Part shown: positions 11,448 to 22,428 of the stretch, piece by piece
Layout: each line of letters starts with the position of its first letter
Position numbering within the stretch: position 1 is the first letter of the stretch
Program-made: the position numbers and the translations under genes
DNA from: Silene conica
Lineage: Eukaryota > Streptophyta > Magnoliopsida > Caryophyllales > Caryophyllaceae
NCBI GenBank assembly: GCA_029255685.2
Contig: CM055319.2
Span: forward strand, 29,297,568 to 29,361,567
Reading direction: 5' to 3'
DNA: 64,000 nt
Notes under the pieces: generated by a model
The model's database searches: none
Told to the model about the DNA's origin: nothing
What the model saw: only the letters and a program-made list of their open reading frames with translations

Positions 11448-11460
11448 CTCTGATTCCAAC
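11448..11460 (-). other. Primer binding site of the gag-only gypsy element
   Basis: Directly inside the right LTR; on the minus strand TTGGAATCAGAGC. It resembles the initiator-methionine tRNA site TGGTATCAGAGC with one substitution (T to A), so priming may be altered or weaker. It fixes the element's orientation. Confidence 0.75.
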
Positions 11461-12195
11461 TGTAAAACCCCTCGTGAAAGCGGAAAATTTAAACATACAA
11501 AGTACTAAAAATGCAGCGGAATTTAAACTTTTTAAACATAAACAACATGGGAGAAGAATTAAAACTGAAACTGAGACTGAAAACTGATATAAACAAAATA
11601 GATAAGTTTAACAGTTCTAAGTACGGGAATCAAAATAAATACAAAGCATGGGATGGAACATCCCTACAGGCACCAAAAGATAACTGTATCAGAAACTAAG
11701 AGTCTAGCTAATCGATAAACGTGTAAGTCGTATGATGAAAGGATCATCACTCGCTAGCTCTCTAGTGAACCCCGATCCAACCTGCATGTACCTACATACA
11801 TGAAAACATGTACGCCACAATCAGTGGGGAGTGACTAGAGTTCTCCTAGCCACCTTTTGTAACGACACGTAACAAGTAAAGCAATACAGAATACTCCAAC
11901 ATATATAAACATGTGAAGCATAAACATCTCATCAACTGTTCTCACACTATCATGCAATACTAATGCACGGTTCTCAACCAACTTCATAAACCGTTAGGAA
12001 GGAGAGCCGGTTTCCCTACTGGTTACCCAGTCAGGGGGTCTTTCAATCCAACTATTTATGAAACCGATCATAGAGTCATCCAATGCCTTGGATGAACAAA
12101 CTATAACTCAAGCAATATAGTCATCAACTTCATCATGCATATCTAACACTATACCAATCTCAAGGCAAGCAGATATAAACATCAATAACACTAGC

Positions 12196-12790
12196 AATGG
12201 GTCCAGAGGTGAACTTAACACATATCCCACTACGAAACAATGTCGGGTCCAGAGGTGAACTTAACACATATCCCAACATGCAATTCAAGTAAAGGGTCCA
12301 GAGGTGAACTTAACACATATCCCTATACATACCATTCAAGAAAAGGGTCCAGAGGAGAACTTAACACATATCCCTAATCACAATTCAGTAATGGGTCCAG
12401 AGGTGAGCTTAACACATATCCCACTACAAACAAATGTCGGGTCCAGAGGTGAACTTAAGACATATCCCAACATACATCCAAAAGCAAAGGGTCCAGAGGT
12501 GAGCTTAACACATATCCCAGTGCTACAAACAAGTATTGGGTCTAGAGGTGAACTTAACACATATCCCAATACACAGCTATCGCACAACGGGTCCAGAGGT
12601 GAGCTTAACACATATCCCGTGTACGACAACCGATCACGTGTTAGGTCCAGAGGTGAGCTTAACACATATCCTAATACGCCACAAGCAAAACACGTAATGG
12701 GTCTAGAGGTGAGCTTAACACATATCCCATCACGCGACATACAAAACACGTAGTGGGTCCAGAGGTGAACTTAACACCTATCCCACCACG
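12196..12790 (-). repeat. Array of 12 spaced hairpin repeats in the 5' LTR
   Basis: Same array as at 5916-6510. Copy 10 (12637-12678) reads GTTAGG...CCTAAT where the other LTR has GTCAGG...CCTGAT: a C-G pair became T-A on both arms, a compensatory change since the LTRs diverged. Other differences, such as copy 1 AATGGG/CCCACT, weaken a pair. Confidence 0.85.
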
Positions 12791-13089
12791 CGACATCCAA
12801 TTCAACCATTAGCATCCAAAGATAGAAACTAACCTATAGCTCTAACTTCTTAAACCACTACACATCACTTAATTGACCCCGGGAACTAAGTTGAGGGAGA
12901 GACGGTTTCCCTTTCGGTTACCCGACCGGGGGTCTCTATCCTCACTCTTTTCCCGAACCCAATATAGTGTCGCCTATCCTCCGGAGACCTCAAATTCATA
13001 TCAAAGATGCAAGGAACGAGTTTCAATCAAAACCGATCAACCGATTAAAAGTTATCAACGAATTACAAATCAAAACAAGCTACAGGGGA

Positions 13090-13370
13090 CCCCAGCCGGT
13101 CGGCAGGCAGCCGGCCTACCGGCTGGCAACCCCTCTCAGCTTCCTCAGCTTTTAAAACAAAAACAACAAAAAAGGACTCCCAACCGGTCGGCAGGCAGCC
13201 GGCCTACCGGCTGGGAACCCAAATTCCCTACGTTCCAAAATTACGCAATACACTAGAAATGCACTCCCAGCCGGCTGGCAGGCGGCCGGTCTGCCGGCTG
13301 GGCACTATATTCTTACGAAGGTCAAGTCTCACAAAACAACCAAAAAGCCTTCCCCGCCGGTCGACCGGCG
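13090..13370. repeat. GC-rich inverted repeats in the 5' LTR
   Basis: Counterpart of 6807-7115. The first three inverted repeats are kept; the fourth is cut to GCCGGTCGACCGGCGG by a deletion of about 36 bases that removes its right arm. Confidence 0.7.
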
Positions 13371-14318
13371 GAAATCGCGTTTTCCAGCAACATCGAAACT
13401 TCAACAAATCGAAATCAAAACTCAAGAATTACAACATGTGATGTTTACCCAACATTACAAATCATCCAACAACATTATCTACCAGCAATTAAACCACAAC
13501 ACAATCCTCAAACGATTATTATAAGTATCCGTCGCAAAACATGGAATTTCTGAAAATTGATTATGAACATGTGAAACATCAACTAGTCATGAATTCAACA
13601 AGTAAGATCATTCCTAAACATGTTTCTAAGTCCATAAATCATTCAACTTAAACAAAATCAGAAACATCAACAAGAACACATCAAAACTTGCTATTTTAAC
13701 AAAAAGGCCGAGTTACTCGTAATCGTCACCTCAAAAGTAATCCGGCTCAAAGATCTTCCTCTAAGATGAAGCTATCCACTTCCGTGTCGTCCAAGCCCAC
13801 GCCTATAAGCACGAAAAACGAGATTAAGGACTGAAAATCGATTTAAGGAAAAACAGTCAGATTTTCGAAGTGAAGGATTTGAAAAACGAAAGTGATAGAT
13901 GGCTTTCAAATTCGATGAGGATTCCGAAAATGTTATTATTACCTTGATTTGATGAACGGATGATGAAGAAATGAGCAAAAGAAGATGAATAAAAATGGAG
14001 GTTTATGAAAATGAGTTTACTGTTATTATTTTGTTCTTGAGGATGAAGGATGTCGACACAATTGATTTTAAGGGGCTTGAGGATTGTCCTTTCCGTGTTA
14101 AATGAAACGGGTTAGGATACTTGAACGGATATTTGAACGGATATTTAAGATGTGAACTTAAATTACCAAGTTTGTATTCGTCTTAAGGACTTAAGGTTCT
14201 TAAGACGGATCTTACTATTTATTTAAAATACTTTTCGATAAACAATTAAAATATTATTTTATTACTTAAAATAATTAAAAGCCTTTAAATATAAATCATG
14301 AAAATACGGGATGTTACA

Positions 14319-16251
14319 AGAACCATTTCCGTACATCATTCTAAGGGAGAATGAGAAAAACTAGTATTAGAAATCTCCTCCCAAATGGGCATTTGGAAGG
14401 GATGTGTTTTAAATGCATAAGATTTCATTATGATTAGCTTGACTAGAAATGGTCGATTTAATTCAAATGAATGGTTTAGAGAAACTTGTCGAATTAAGTG
14501 GCAATTTTACGTTCATGTTAAGAATGTGAAATTGAGTGGGAGCTTTTATCATCCTTGGAATCAAACTCATTGGTCATGGTGAATGACAAGGATACACTAC
14601 AAGATAGTGTTAGAGTTTTTTAAATTTCGGATGAGACATAAAGTTTAGTGGGCGTCTTCATCGTCAAACTCATTAGTCATTGGGAATGACAAGAATATAC
14701 TTCGAGGAAGTATTTGAGTTTTCAATTTTAGATGAAATAAATGGACATTATATGGATCTTATTAAGCATGGGATGTTTAATAGAGATCATACATTATATT
14801 CCTTTTTAAGGATATCAATGTTATTCATAGAGATGAAGATAGAATTACCATAAGAGGGTTATGGTCGTTTATCGAACCTTAAAGGATATGAAGGTTATTC
14901 ATAGAGATGAAGATATAATTATCATGAGATGGTCATGGTAGTTTATCGAACCTCTATAGTCGTAATTCACATGATCCGAGATTGCAATGTTTCCGCAATT
15001 AGCATTTTCATGTGAACTAGAATGCCCACGTCCATGATGAATGACATGCTAAGAGCATGATGTGTGAAAGGATTGAGCCATTAAGAATCATCATGAATTC
15101 TCAAGTAGAATCGATAGACTTGGTTATGTGTGAAAGGTTTGCACGAGAACTAGAGTTTCCAAACTCAAGGATTCAAAATAATCCAAGGATTGTAATAATC
15201 CGAGGCTAACCTTGTTTTAATACACGGTCTGTATGACTTGTAAGCGAGTTACGTTGTCATTACAGAAATCTACAAAATATGTCAAGTACATAGTGGTTGA
15301 GGTGTGTGCCTTGGAACTGGGAGTTCCATGGTCCACAGTAACCGTATCACGAGTTATGAGATAACTTGACTCTTTTGGGATAAAGAGATTGAGTCTAGGT
15401 AAGAGCCTAAAAATATATTTGGAAATGTTCAAATGTTATGAGTGATAAGATAAACATGAAGAAATCATGCAATTATAAAAGGCTGAAAACCTAGACACTT
15501 TATTGCAAGTGTAGAGTTACACTTAGCATTATGCACATTGAGTGGTAATAAGATATTGGCTACTTAGATGTGATAATCGCACTTGTCGTTTTTGAGTTTT
15601 AAATAACTCTATTTTTCATTACTTTGTCATAATCCAAATGGATTGTGGAGACAAAATTTGAACCCCATTAAAGTGAACTATGATTAACATTGTAATTGCC
15701 CCTAGTTGCCACCATGAGGTGACGTCTCAAGGTAACTAGATTGTGAGGCGATTGATGGCAAGTTCAATGTGCCATAGAGTCATAAGGTAATGACAAATCG
15801 ATCACATAGACAGACAGTTAAGAACACTCTATTGGACAAGTGACCGCTTTTAATAGAGCTCTGGCATAAATTAATTTATATAAATTTGCCTGGTCGTGGC
15901 GGGAGCTACTGTTATATTGTGAATGAATCGATTCTTTGACTAATGACTATTCCGCTAAGGTAGCACAATTTCAGAGTAACTTTGATTTTTATCCTAACAC
16001 CTTCGTAAATGAGGTTTATAAGGACATCTTCTGGGTTATGATGGTTGTGGCTAGCCGAAGGGAATGGGGCGATTAGAAATTGTCCACCCCTTGTCAGGGT
16101 TGTCCAAAATCTCAAGGCCACTCGAGGAGCAGTTAACTGGAAATGCATGGCCACGCTCGGAAGGTATCTAAGGTAGAAAAATTCTGGTCAAAATAGGTAT
16201 ATCTCCATATCGAGAAAAACCACTCTAGATATGATCACTTGCAAGGTACGA
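14319..16251 (+). mobile_element. Relic gag-only copia element, internal part (right half)
   Basis: Continuation of the relic at 3487-5180. About 15690-16150 aligns in reverse complement with 34260-34760 of the gag-only copia element and, more weakly, with 53060-53520 of the pol-bearing copia: shared segments include CACCTTCGTAA, CTTGTCAGGGTTGTCC, GGCCACTCGAGGAG and GCATGGCCACGCTCGGAAGGTATC. It is the conserved non-coding block that precedes the 3' LTR in this family. The LTR itself is lost; a Tekay-like LTR starts at 16252. No open frame of note. Confidence 0.65.
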
Positions 16252-16606
16252 TGTAACACCCCTATTTATCTAAGAGCCTTTAGCAAGACATTCTCAAATA
16301 AATAGAGCTGTTACTATCTCGGAATGACCGAGGTAGTGAATAACAAAGTAAAAGAACCAAAGTACGTACTTTATATAAAATTGATAAAATTTAAAACATG
16401 GTTATTACAGTTACTACATAACGGAAAAGAAAATAAAACTGATGACTTCTCTAAATGTGACATAATTCTAAGTCCGTCCAAAGTATGCATCTCACATTCT
16501 TACCCCAGCTCCTAGCTCATCTGTCTATGACCTGTGGAATCTACTCCCCATTCCGGATCATCGTAGGAGTACACGAATACACTGTCAACCTCGCGGTTGA
16601 GTAGGG
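16252..16606 (-). mobile_element. Fragment of a Tekay-like LTR
   Basis: Starts TGTAACACCCCTATTTATCTAAG, the minus-strand form of the LTR end seen at 20632-20693 and 57095. Further in it has CTCGGAATGACCGAGG and the CAACCTCGCGGTTGAGTAGGG segment also found in the other Tekay LTRs (about 20349-20365, reversed). It is diverged, and is cut at 16607 by the Athila-like LTR. A possible continuation lies at 51180-51817. Confidence 0.7.
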
Positions 16607-18188
16607 TGATGCATGTCTATTTTAGATGTTTTAAATCTATTTTTACACGCATTTGAGAGCTCATTTAGGAGTTTTTGGTTATTATTTCTCCTATTTCGTC
16701 TACTTATGCATCATTGCAGATTTATGCGAAAATAAGGCGATTTCGAGTCAAACCCGTCCTCAAGTGATTTGCATTACTAAGGACAAGAAGGAACGAAGCC
16801 TAGCGCACATTTCAAGGCCTGAAGATAGCATAAACAAGGGTGCATACAATTCACAAGCTTTAACAAGGGAAGAATCGCTTCACGATATTGCAGCCTGTTT
16901 CAAATGGCTATATCTCGAGTTCTAGAGCGGATAATGGAGTGATTCCATTTGGAGGTGAAAGCTTATCCTCTAAGCTTTCCAATTCCGCGAGAATCGCTTT
17001 AATACAATGAGCAACGAAGAAATGACAGCTGTTTAAAGATCGACGCGCGCTGTAGAATTCGTCAGAACGCAGTACTGCATCTGATATTTGATCGATCGAC
17101 CGGGTACTATGGTCGGTCGACCAAGGTACCTGATGCGCGATATTTCAGAAATCCGATATTTGGTCTATCGAACACATGGCCCATCAGTGAAGATTTCAGA
17201 CGCCTCATTAAGCCCATGATTAAGCTAGGTTTTGAGGGAAACAACGACAAATCCTTATAAAAGCTTAATTCCCCCTATGTACTAATCATCTTTTAGAAAC
17301 CCTAATCTAGTATTACTCATAAATTCTTAGGTTAGTTTACAATAAAAGTTCTTGGTTTTTTATTTTTATTAGTTTTAGAATACATTTTTTCAACAATTAG
17401 TTCCCACGCAAATTTCAATTAAATTCTAATCTTTTAGTTCTTCCACTTCCTTTGTTACAGTAATTTACTTTCTCAATTCAGTTTGTTCTTATTTTGTTAT
17501 TTTTGCACCGACTAGTTAGAATCCCTAAACCTAATGTTTGTTAATTGCATATTTACTGTTTTAATCACCATGTTTATTGTTATTTTCGTTGTAGTTGTTG
17601 TTTTTACTGTTATCATGCGTAGGTAATCTCATATGTTAGGATGTAGGTAAGTATTTGCGTAGACGGTATAAACCTGAGCCGACCTGTAGCAGACTCTGGT
17701 CGACCGACTGGCTTAACTTGTCGGTCGACTGGAGTAGTCGGTCGATCGACTGAAATAGTTGGTCGATCGACCGACCTCGCTTATGTTTTCAGATTGTTTT
17801 GTTTGTTAATTATAACACCCTATAATGAGACTGAAAGGAGACTTGTAGGATGTTAGTAATGACTTACCCAAGATTGAAAGATACGGGAAAGGCATTGGTT
17901 AACGTTTTAAGACGGCTAGGTTACTAAGACTGAAAGATATGTGACCTAGAATTTAGGAATCACCCTTATTGTTGACACCCAATATTTGTGAGACCTAGGA
18001 ACTAATAGCATAGGCTGAAAGGAGCTATTAGGTAACATAGACCGAGAGGATTTGTTACATCCCATACGCGACCCTGACTTTCACTAACACTCCCAACCTC
18101 CTTGTGGTTCGACCCTGACTTTCACTATCTATAGTTAAAGTTTAGGAATTATAAATTTTACCTTTGACACCCACAACGACGGGTATCA
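16607..18188 (+). repeat. Athila-like LTR, copy 1
   Basis: Runs TGATGCATGTCTATTTTAG to ACGACGGGTATCA and is followed by a tRNA-Asp-type primer site. Homologous to 31286-32797 plus 48137-48395. Relative to that copy it lacks about 21 bases near 17165 and about 200 bases near 18078 (where GCGACCCTGAC joins), and has an extra 24-base palindrome unit near 17750. Contains GGTCGATCGACC-type palindrome clusters (17090-17123, 17697-17776). Confidence 0.82.
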
Positions 18189-18193
18189 AATTT

Positions 18194-18211
18194 TGGCGCC
18201 GTTGCCGGGGA
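18194..18211 (+). other. Primer binding site, Athila-like element
   Basis: TGGCGCCGTTGCCGGGGA lies 5 bases after the LTR end. This is the aspartate-tRNA-complementary site known from Athila-type gypsy elements, and it supports the clade and plus-strand orientation. Confidence 0.85.
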
Positions 18212-19672
18212 GGTAGCGCTAGTGTTAGTTTTTTTAGTCTTTTGTTTTTTTCTTTTGCCGTCATGACCATCGCCCCTTTCCCACAATTCGAGCATGAACC
18301 ATTGTATATCTATTGTGATAGATTAACCTCTTTCCTTTCTCAGTCTGACTGTCCTGTTAGTATTGGCGAGGTTTGTCGTATCATTTATGATGGAGTTACT
18401 GGTAAAACCTTGATCGAGATTGTAATACTTCGAAATTTGACCTTGGTAATTAAAGTATTTCTTCGAGTCAAAAGTTATTTTTACGAGTAAGTTTAGGTGT
18501 TTAATTAAGAGTAGTATTTACGTTGTTATAAGGATTCGATCCCTACACTTTTAACACTTGGTTATGCTGTTATGGGGGATCGATCTCTAGACCTTTAGCA
18601 CGATGGCTTGGGCCTTGAAAGGCGTGCCACACCTCAAGCCCACGGCTGGCTTATGGAATAAGATCACCAAAACCCTAACACACCCCCTCCTACCGTCACA
18701 CCTTTTAACACTCTTTCTAACCTAAGACAAACCCTAATCCTCTTTCAAACCTCACATAATCACAGCCGTCACATCAAAGGAGAGAATCAGACCGAACACG
18801 GTGGTCTAGGGTGGGTGCACGGTGGTTCGTTTTGCCTAAGGAACCGCTATGTCACGCACAGCACTGATTCGAGTGATGTTTTATAGTTTTTATCGCATGT
18901 TTATTCGTCTATAACACCTCTAATCTGTGTTTTTGTTGCGTAATCATGTAGTATAACATGTAATCAACGTATATAATCCAGTTAGTTTTGGTCGTTGGTC
19001 GATAGAGGTCGTCGTGAGGGGCGTTTAATACGGTGTCAGAGGAGTTGTTGTTGTCATTTATTTGATACGGGTTATGAAGTCATGTTTTGGGTAGGCGTTT
19101 GTGTTATGGTTTGGGTTTAATTTCTATGGGTCTCGGGTTAGAAAGACAGTCGGTGTTCAGGGATTTTAGGTAAGGATGATTCGGTGGTCAATGGTGGTTG
19201 GGTGTGGTGGTTTAAGGGGAGATCGATGGGGGTGGTCAGGGATGTCACACTCGGCATTCCTGCTGCTGCTGCAAGTCTTCTCGTGTACAGGGTTTTGGGA
19301 GGGGTAACACGGTTGACTCGGGGGAGGTCAGTACGGTGTTATCATTGTGTCGGATGGGTCTGGTTGTTGGGGTGGTGTTGAGCGGTAGTGTTGGTGGTAT
19401 CGGGTTTGTGTGGTGTGTCGATGGTGAGTGGCGTTGGTCTGGTCAGAGGGCCCGATAGTGAACCAGGCCTGGTTTGGGGCTCTGGTTCACCGCGGCAGTA
19501 GGAGTCGAATGGGGTGTGGGTGACTATGGTGGTAGCTGGTGTTTCTGGGCACGAATTGTGGGGGTTGTTGGTGGCGGAGCTGGTGGCGCGCGGTGTTTGT
19601 AGGGGCTGTTTTAGGGGCAGTTGGGGATGTCGTGTAGAGGAGTGTGTCAAGTAGTGTTTTAACATATTACCC

Positions 19673-19716
<44 letters not shown>
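19673..19716 (+). repeat. (TTA)n microsatellite, 5' Tekay LTR
   Basis: About 14 triplets; about 23 in the 3' LTR at 27267-27334. Confidence 0.9.
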
Positions 19717-20181
19717 TTATTTATGTTGTATTATTGTTATTTTAGTAATGCTTTATTATTTCCTTTCGGGTTTGGGTCGTGTTATTTAAATATACGAGTC
19801 GGGAATTATTTTTGAGTCGTGGGGACGTCTATATTTGGAAAGCTACTATATTGGGAAAGTATCTATTTATGGAAACTTTCCACTTATGGAAGGTTGCTAT
19901 TTATAGTAAGTATGATCGCTAAGGGGTTCGGAAAGATTGTTAATTCATTTCGTATATCTGTTTAGGTAGCGAGTTTCGCGTGGAACATTTTTAACAAGCC
20001 TCGGATTTGTCTGTGTTCCTGCTAATTCAGGTAGGGGAAAATACTGGTATTTGATGATGTGTATCTGTTCTTATTTGGTATAAGGCATGTTTGTGATGTT
20101 ATATAATGTGATCATTATATTGTGTTATCTATATTATTGCCATAATGTAATATGATGTGAATATATTGGGCCTTGTGATAT

Positions 20182-20316
20182 GGTGTTGGATCGGTGCGGA
20201 GTATATATGGCGTTGGATCGGTGCGGAGTTTATATGGCGTTGGATCGGTGCGGAGTTTATATGGTGTTGGATCGGTGCGGAGTTTATTTGGCGTCGGATC
20301 GGTGCGGAGTTTATTA
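20182..20316 (+). repeat. 27-base tandem repeat, five copies (5' LTR)
   Basis: The unit contains GTTGGATCGGTGCGGAGT followed by TATATGGC or a variant. The period is a multiple of three, so all frames stay open and create spurious repeated peptides; I do not call these genes. The same repeat marks every Tekay LTR in the window, with different copy numbers. Confidence 0.9.
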
Positions 20317-20630
20317 CATTGTTGTTATATTTATTTCTTTCTCCTCTACTCAACCTCGTGGTTGACCCTGTGTGTTCGTGATCACCTGTGATGAACCAAT
20401 TATTGGGGAGCAGATTGACAGGTGGCTGAGACTTAGGGGGAGCTATGGGAGAAAGAGCTGGATCCGGACCAGACTAGAGTCTAGATCACCTTAGACAGTT
20501 TAGCATGAGTTCTATTTTCTTTATTTCGTTAAGACTTTCGGATATGGTTGTAAGAACATGTTATGAGTTTAATTTTAATTAAAGTACTGTTTATCTTCCC
20601 TTTGTATCTACTACCTCGGGAAACCGAGAT

Positions 20631-20692
20631 GGTAACACCTTTATTTATCTAAGGAGTCCTAGTACAGGCCCTTAAATAAATGGGGGTGTTAC
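20631..20692 (+). promoter_or_regulatory. Terminal stem-loop at the 3' end of the Tekay LTR
   Basis: Arms GTAACACCTTTATTTA and TAAATGGGGGTGTTAC, plus inner CTAAGG/CCCTTA, can form a long imperfect stem abutting the LTR end. The same arrangement recurs in the diverged copies at 16252, 57095, 57587 and 60000. A CTCGG-GAAA-CCGAG mini-hairpin lies just upstream. Possible roles are polyadenylation, RNA dimerisation or integrase recognition; none is shown. Confidence 0.6.
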
Positions 20693-20696
20693 AAAG

Positions 20697-20708
20697 TGGT
20701 ATCAGAGC
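20697..20708 (+). other. Primer binding site of the Tekay element
   Basis: TGGTATCAGAGC, an exact match to the initiator methionine tRNA primer site, three bases after the 5' LTR. Confidence 0.92.
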
Positions 20709-21247
20709 GAACGATCCTCAGGCCTAACCTAATGAATCCAATGAATGTAGGAGAGTCTAAATAAAATGAACCCCGGGATAGGGCTGTTATGAGCACACAA
20801 AAGGAGAAGTATGAGTCTGGGGCCCCCTCACACCGAACCATTGGCCCTATTAGTTTTACTCGGGAACCCAGAGTGAATATACGAGAGAAAAGGGTAGGTT
20901 AAGAAAAGATGGAAGTAATGGTATACTGTGATAAGTATTTTATGAGTATTCTGAGTATAAGTGACTGTTGGAAAAGCCGAAAGGGGCATGAGCATGAAAG
21001 AATCTTTAATTGTTTGAATAAAGAGGTGTATATTAATATGATATGTGAAGTGATTCGAAACATGTTAGTGATTCTTCTCTCATCATGTCTAGTGATATGC
21101 GGTTATGTGATCCCTGAGCCATGTTATAGGAAAAAGCTACTTTATATGATAAGTGTTTATAGACTTTAATGCTTAGGGAACATAGCCCTAATCCAAATGG
21201 GTACCCACCTGAGTCGGGACTCATTTCTTTTTCTGTTGTATTATAGT
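20709..21247 (+). other. Leader of the Tekay element
   Basis: Untranslated region between the primer site and the gag ATG at 21248. An 86-codon frame at 20909-21169 shows no recognisable domain; I regard it as chance. Confidence 0.6.
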
Positions 21248-22326
21248 ATGCCTCCGCGAAGAGACAATCTCGCTAATATCACACAAGAGGAATTAGATCG
21301 TCTGATAGCTGAGAATGAGGCCTTAAAGGCCAAACGCATGGACTCCGCAAAAAAATGAGCACAATCATCGCGAGGCATCACCCTACCCAATTCACTGGGG
21401 AGGGGGAACCTGATCTGCTGGGAGCTTGGTGCCGGGAATTTAGTAACCTGTTCGAGTTGGTGGATTGCCCGGAAGAATTGAGGGTTGACCAGGCAGCCCA
21501 CTATCTGAGGGGTATGGCTGGAGATTGGTGGACCGGGAACAAAAGGGAGATCCGGGAGGCAGCACAAGAGGATGGGACCGAGTTTGTTGCTTGGATAGCG
21601 TTCAAAAAGATCTTGTATGAGGTGTTTCTACAAGAATTCCAGAAAAGCAAACTAAGGGAGGAGTTTTATATATTCAGGATGACAGAGGACATGACGGTGG
21701 AGGCTTATTACAGAAAATTCATCCAGCTGGTGAGTTATGTGGGGGACATGGGGTTTGATGATGCCATGCTGGCAATGAAGTTCGAGAGAGGGTTATCAAT
21801 CGCTATCAAGAAGAGACTGATTGTGGCTCCGCCTACCACAGTCCGGGACATCTACTTAAGGGCTGGGGCGGCGGAGAGGCTATCAGATATGATCAAGAAA
21901 GAAAAGAAGTCGAAATCAGAGAAGAGGAAGGCTGAGGCTGTGACGGGAAGTTCTGGGTCAAAGAAACCTAGTACCAACAAGTATAGTGGTTACTTCAGTA
22001 ACAACACTTCCGGGGGTGCGAGAAATCAGAGTGGGGGCAGTCACATGAGTGGATTTTCTGGCGGTGGTTCAGCGGGAATAGTTTGTTTCGGCTGTGGGAA
22101 GAGAGGACATAGGCAGGCAGTGTGTCGCTCTTCTGGAGGGAATCAGTCTGGGGGTTATCGTACGCCTACATCCGGATACCAGGGATCTCGCACCCAGTAT
22201 TATGGTAGCAGTGGCTATCGCACACCCATGCCCAACTATGGTGGGGGTGCGAAGTCTGGAGGGAGCAGTAATTACCAGAGGAGCTACAACAACTATCAGA
22301 ACCGCTCGTACCAGAATCAATACTAA
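21248..22326 (+). pseudogene. gag: Tekay gag part (capsid, zinc knuckle), frameshifted
   Basis: The likely original start is the ATG at 21248 (MPPRRDNLANITQEELDRL). That frame ends at 21358 because a run of seven A's (21348-21354) appears one short; the 323-codon frame from 21355 carries on the protein (HHPTQFTGEGEPDLLGAWCREF). The capsid domain spans the first 160 codons; a Gly/Ser/Tyr-rich stretch and one knuckle CFGCGKRGHRQAVC follow (about 22084-22125). The frame then meets TAA at 22324-22326, after which it continues open into pol, so one polyprotein was probably coded here. The TAA can be read as a CAA (Gln) codon after a C-to-T change. Confidence 0.85.
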
Positions 22327-22428
22327 GGGAATGGAAGCAGTCAGAAGACGGGAGCAGAAGGGAACCAGCAGGCTGGGACATCTGGTGCCAGTCAGAGCGG
22401 GGTCAAATCCAGTGGCAAGCTCTTTGCC

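Larger units (their letters stand above)
5181..14318 (-). mobile_element. Gag-only Ty3/gypsy element (complete, 9.1 kb)
   Basis: Two long LTRs (5181-8062 and 11461-14318) both run TGTAAAACCCC...GATGTTACA and enclose a 3.4-kb body with a gag gene but no protease, reverse transcriptase or integrase. The flanks are AGAGC (5176-5180) and AGAAC (14319-14323), a 5-base target duplication with one change. The primer-site complement adjoins the right LTR, so the element lies on the minus strand. Gag without pol matches the published class of terminal-repeat elements with a gag domain; movement would need enzymes from a relative. The LTRs are very alike, but one has a 36-base deletion near 13368 and a 15-base duplication near 14120. 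Confidence 0.85.
11461..14318 (-). repeat. 5' LTR of the gag-only gypsy element
   Basis: 2858 bases, closely matching 5181-8062. Differences include a 36-base loss in the fourth GC-rich inverted repeat (about 13368), a 15-base direct duplication (GAACGGATATTT, about 14120-14150) and scattered transitions, many in the hairpin array. As the left-oriented 5' LTR it should hold the promoter, but I cannot place a TATA box with confidence. Confidence 0.85.
18421..20693 (+). repeat. 5' LTR of the Tekay element
   Basis: 2273 bases, TGTAATACTTCG to GGGGGTGTTACA. Contains tRNA-T-arm-like GATTCGATCCC (18534) and GGGATCGATCTC (18577), a (TTA)n microsatellite (19673-19716), five 27-base tandem repeats (20182-20316), a small hairpin (about 20610-20625) and a long terminal stem-loop (20631-20692). 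Confidence 0.9.

Noticed and set aside
20129..20391. Repeated-peptide frames over the 27-base repeats (also 27688-27950 and 57886-58116)
   Set aside because: The period is a multiple of three, so all frames stay open; no start context or conservation as protein.
20909..21169. Small ORF in the Tekay leader
   Set aside because: No domain and no matching evidence in other copies in the window.
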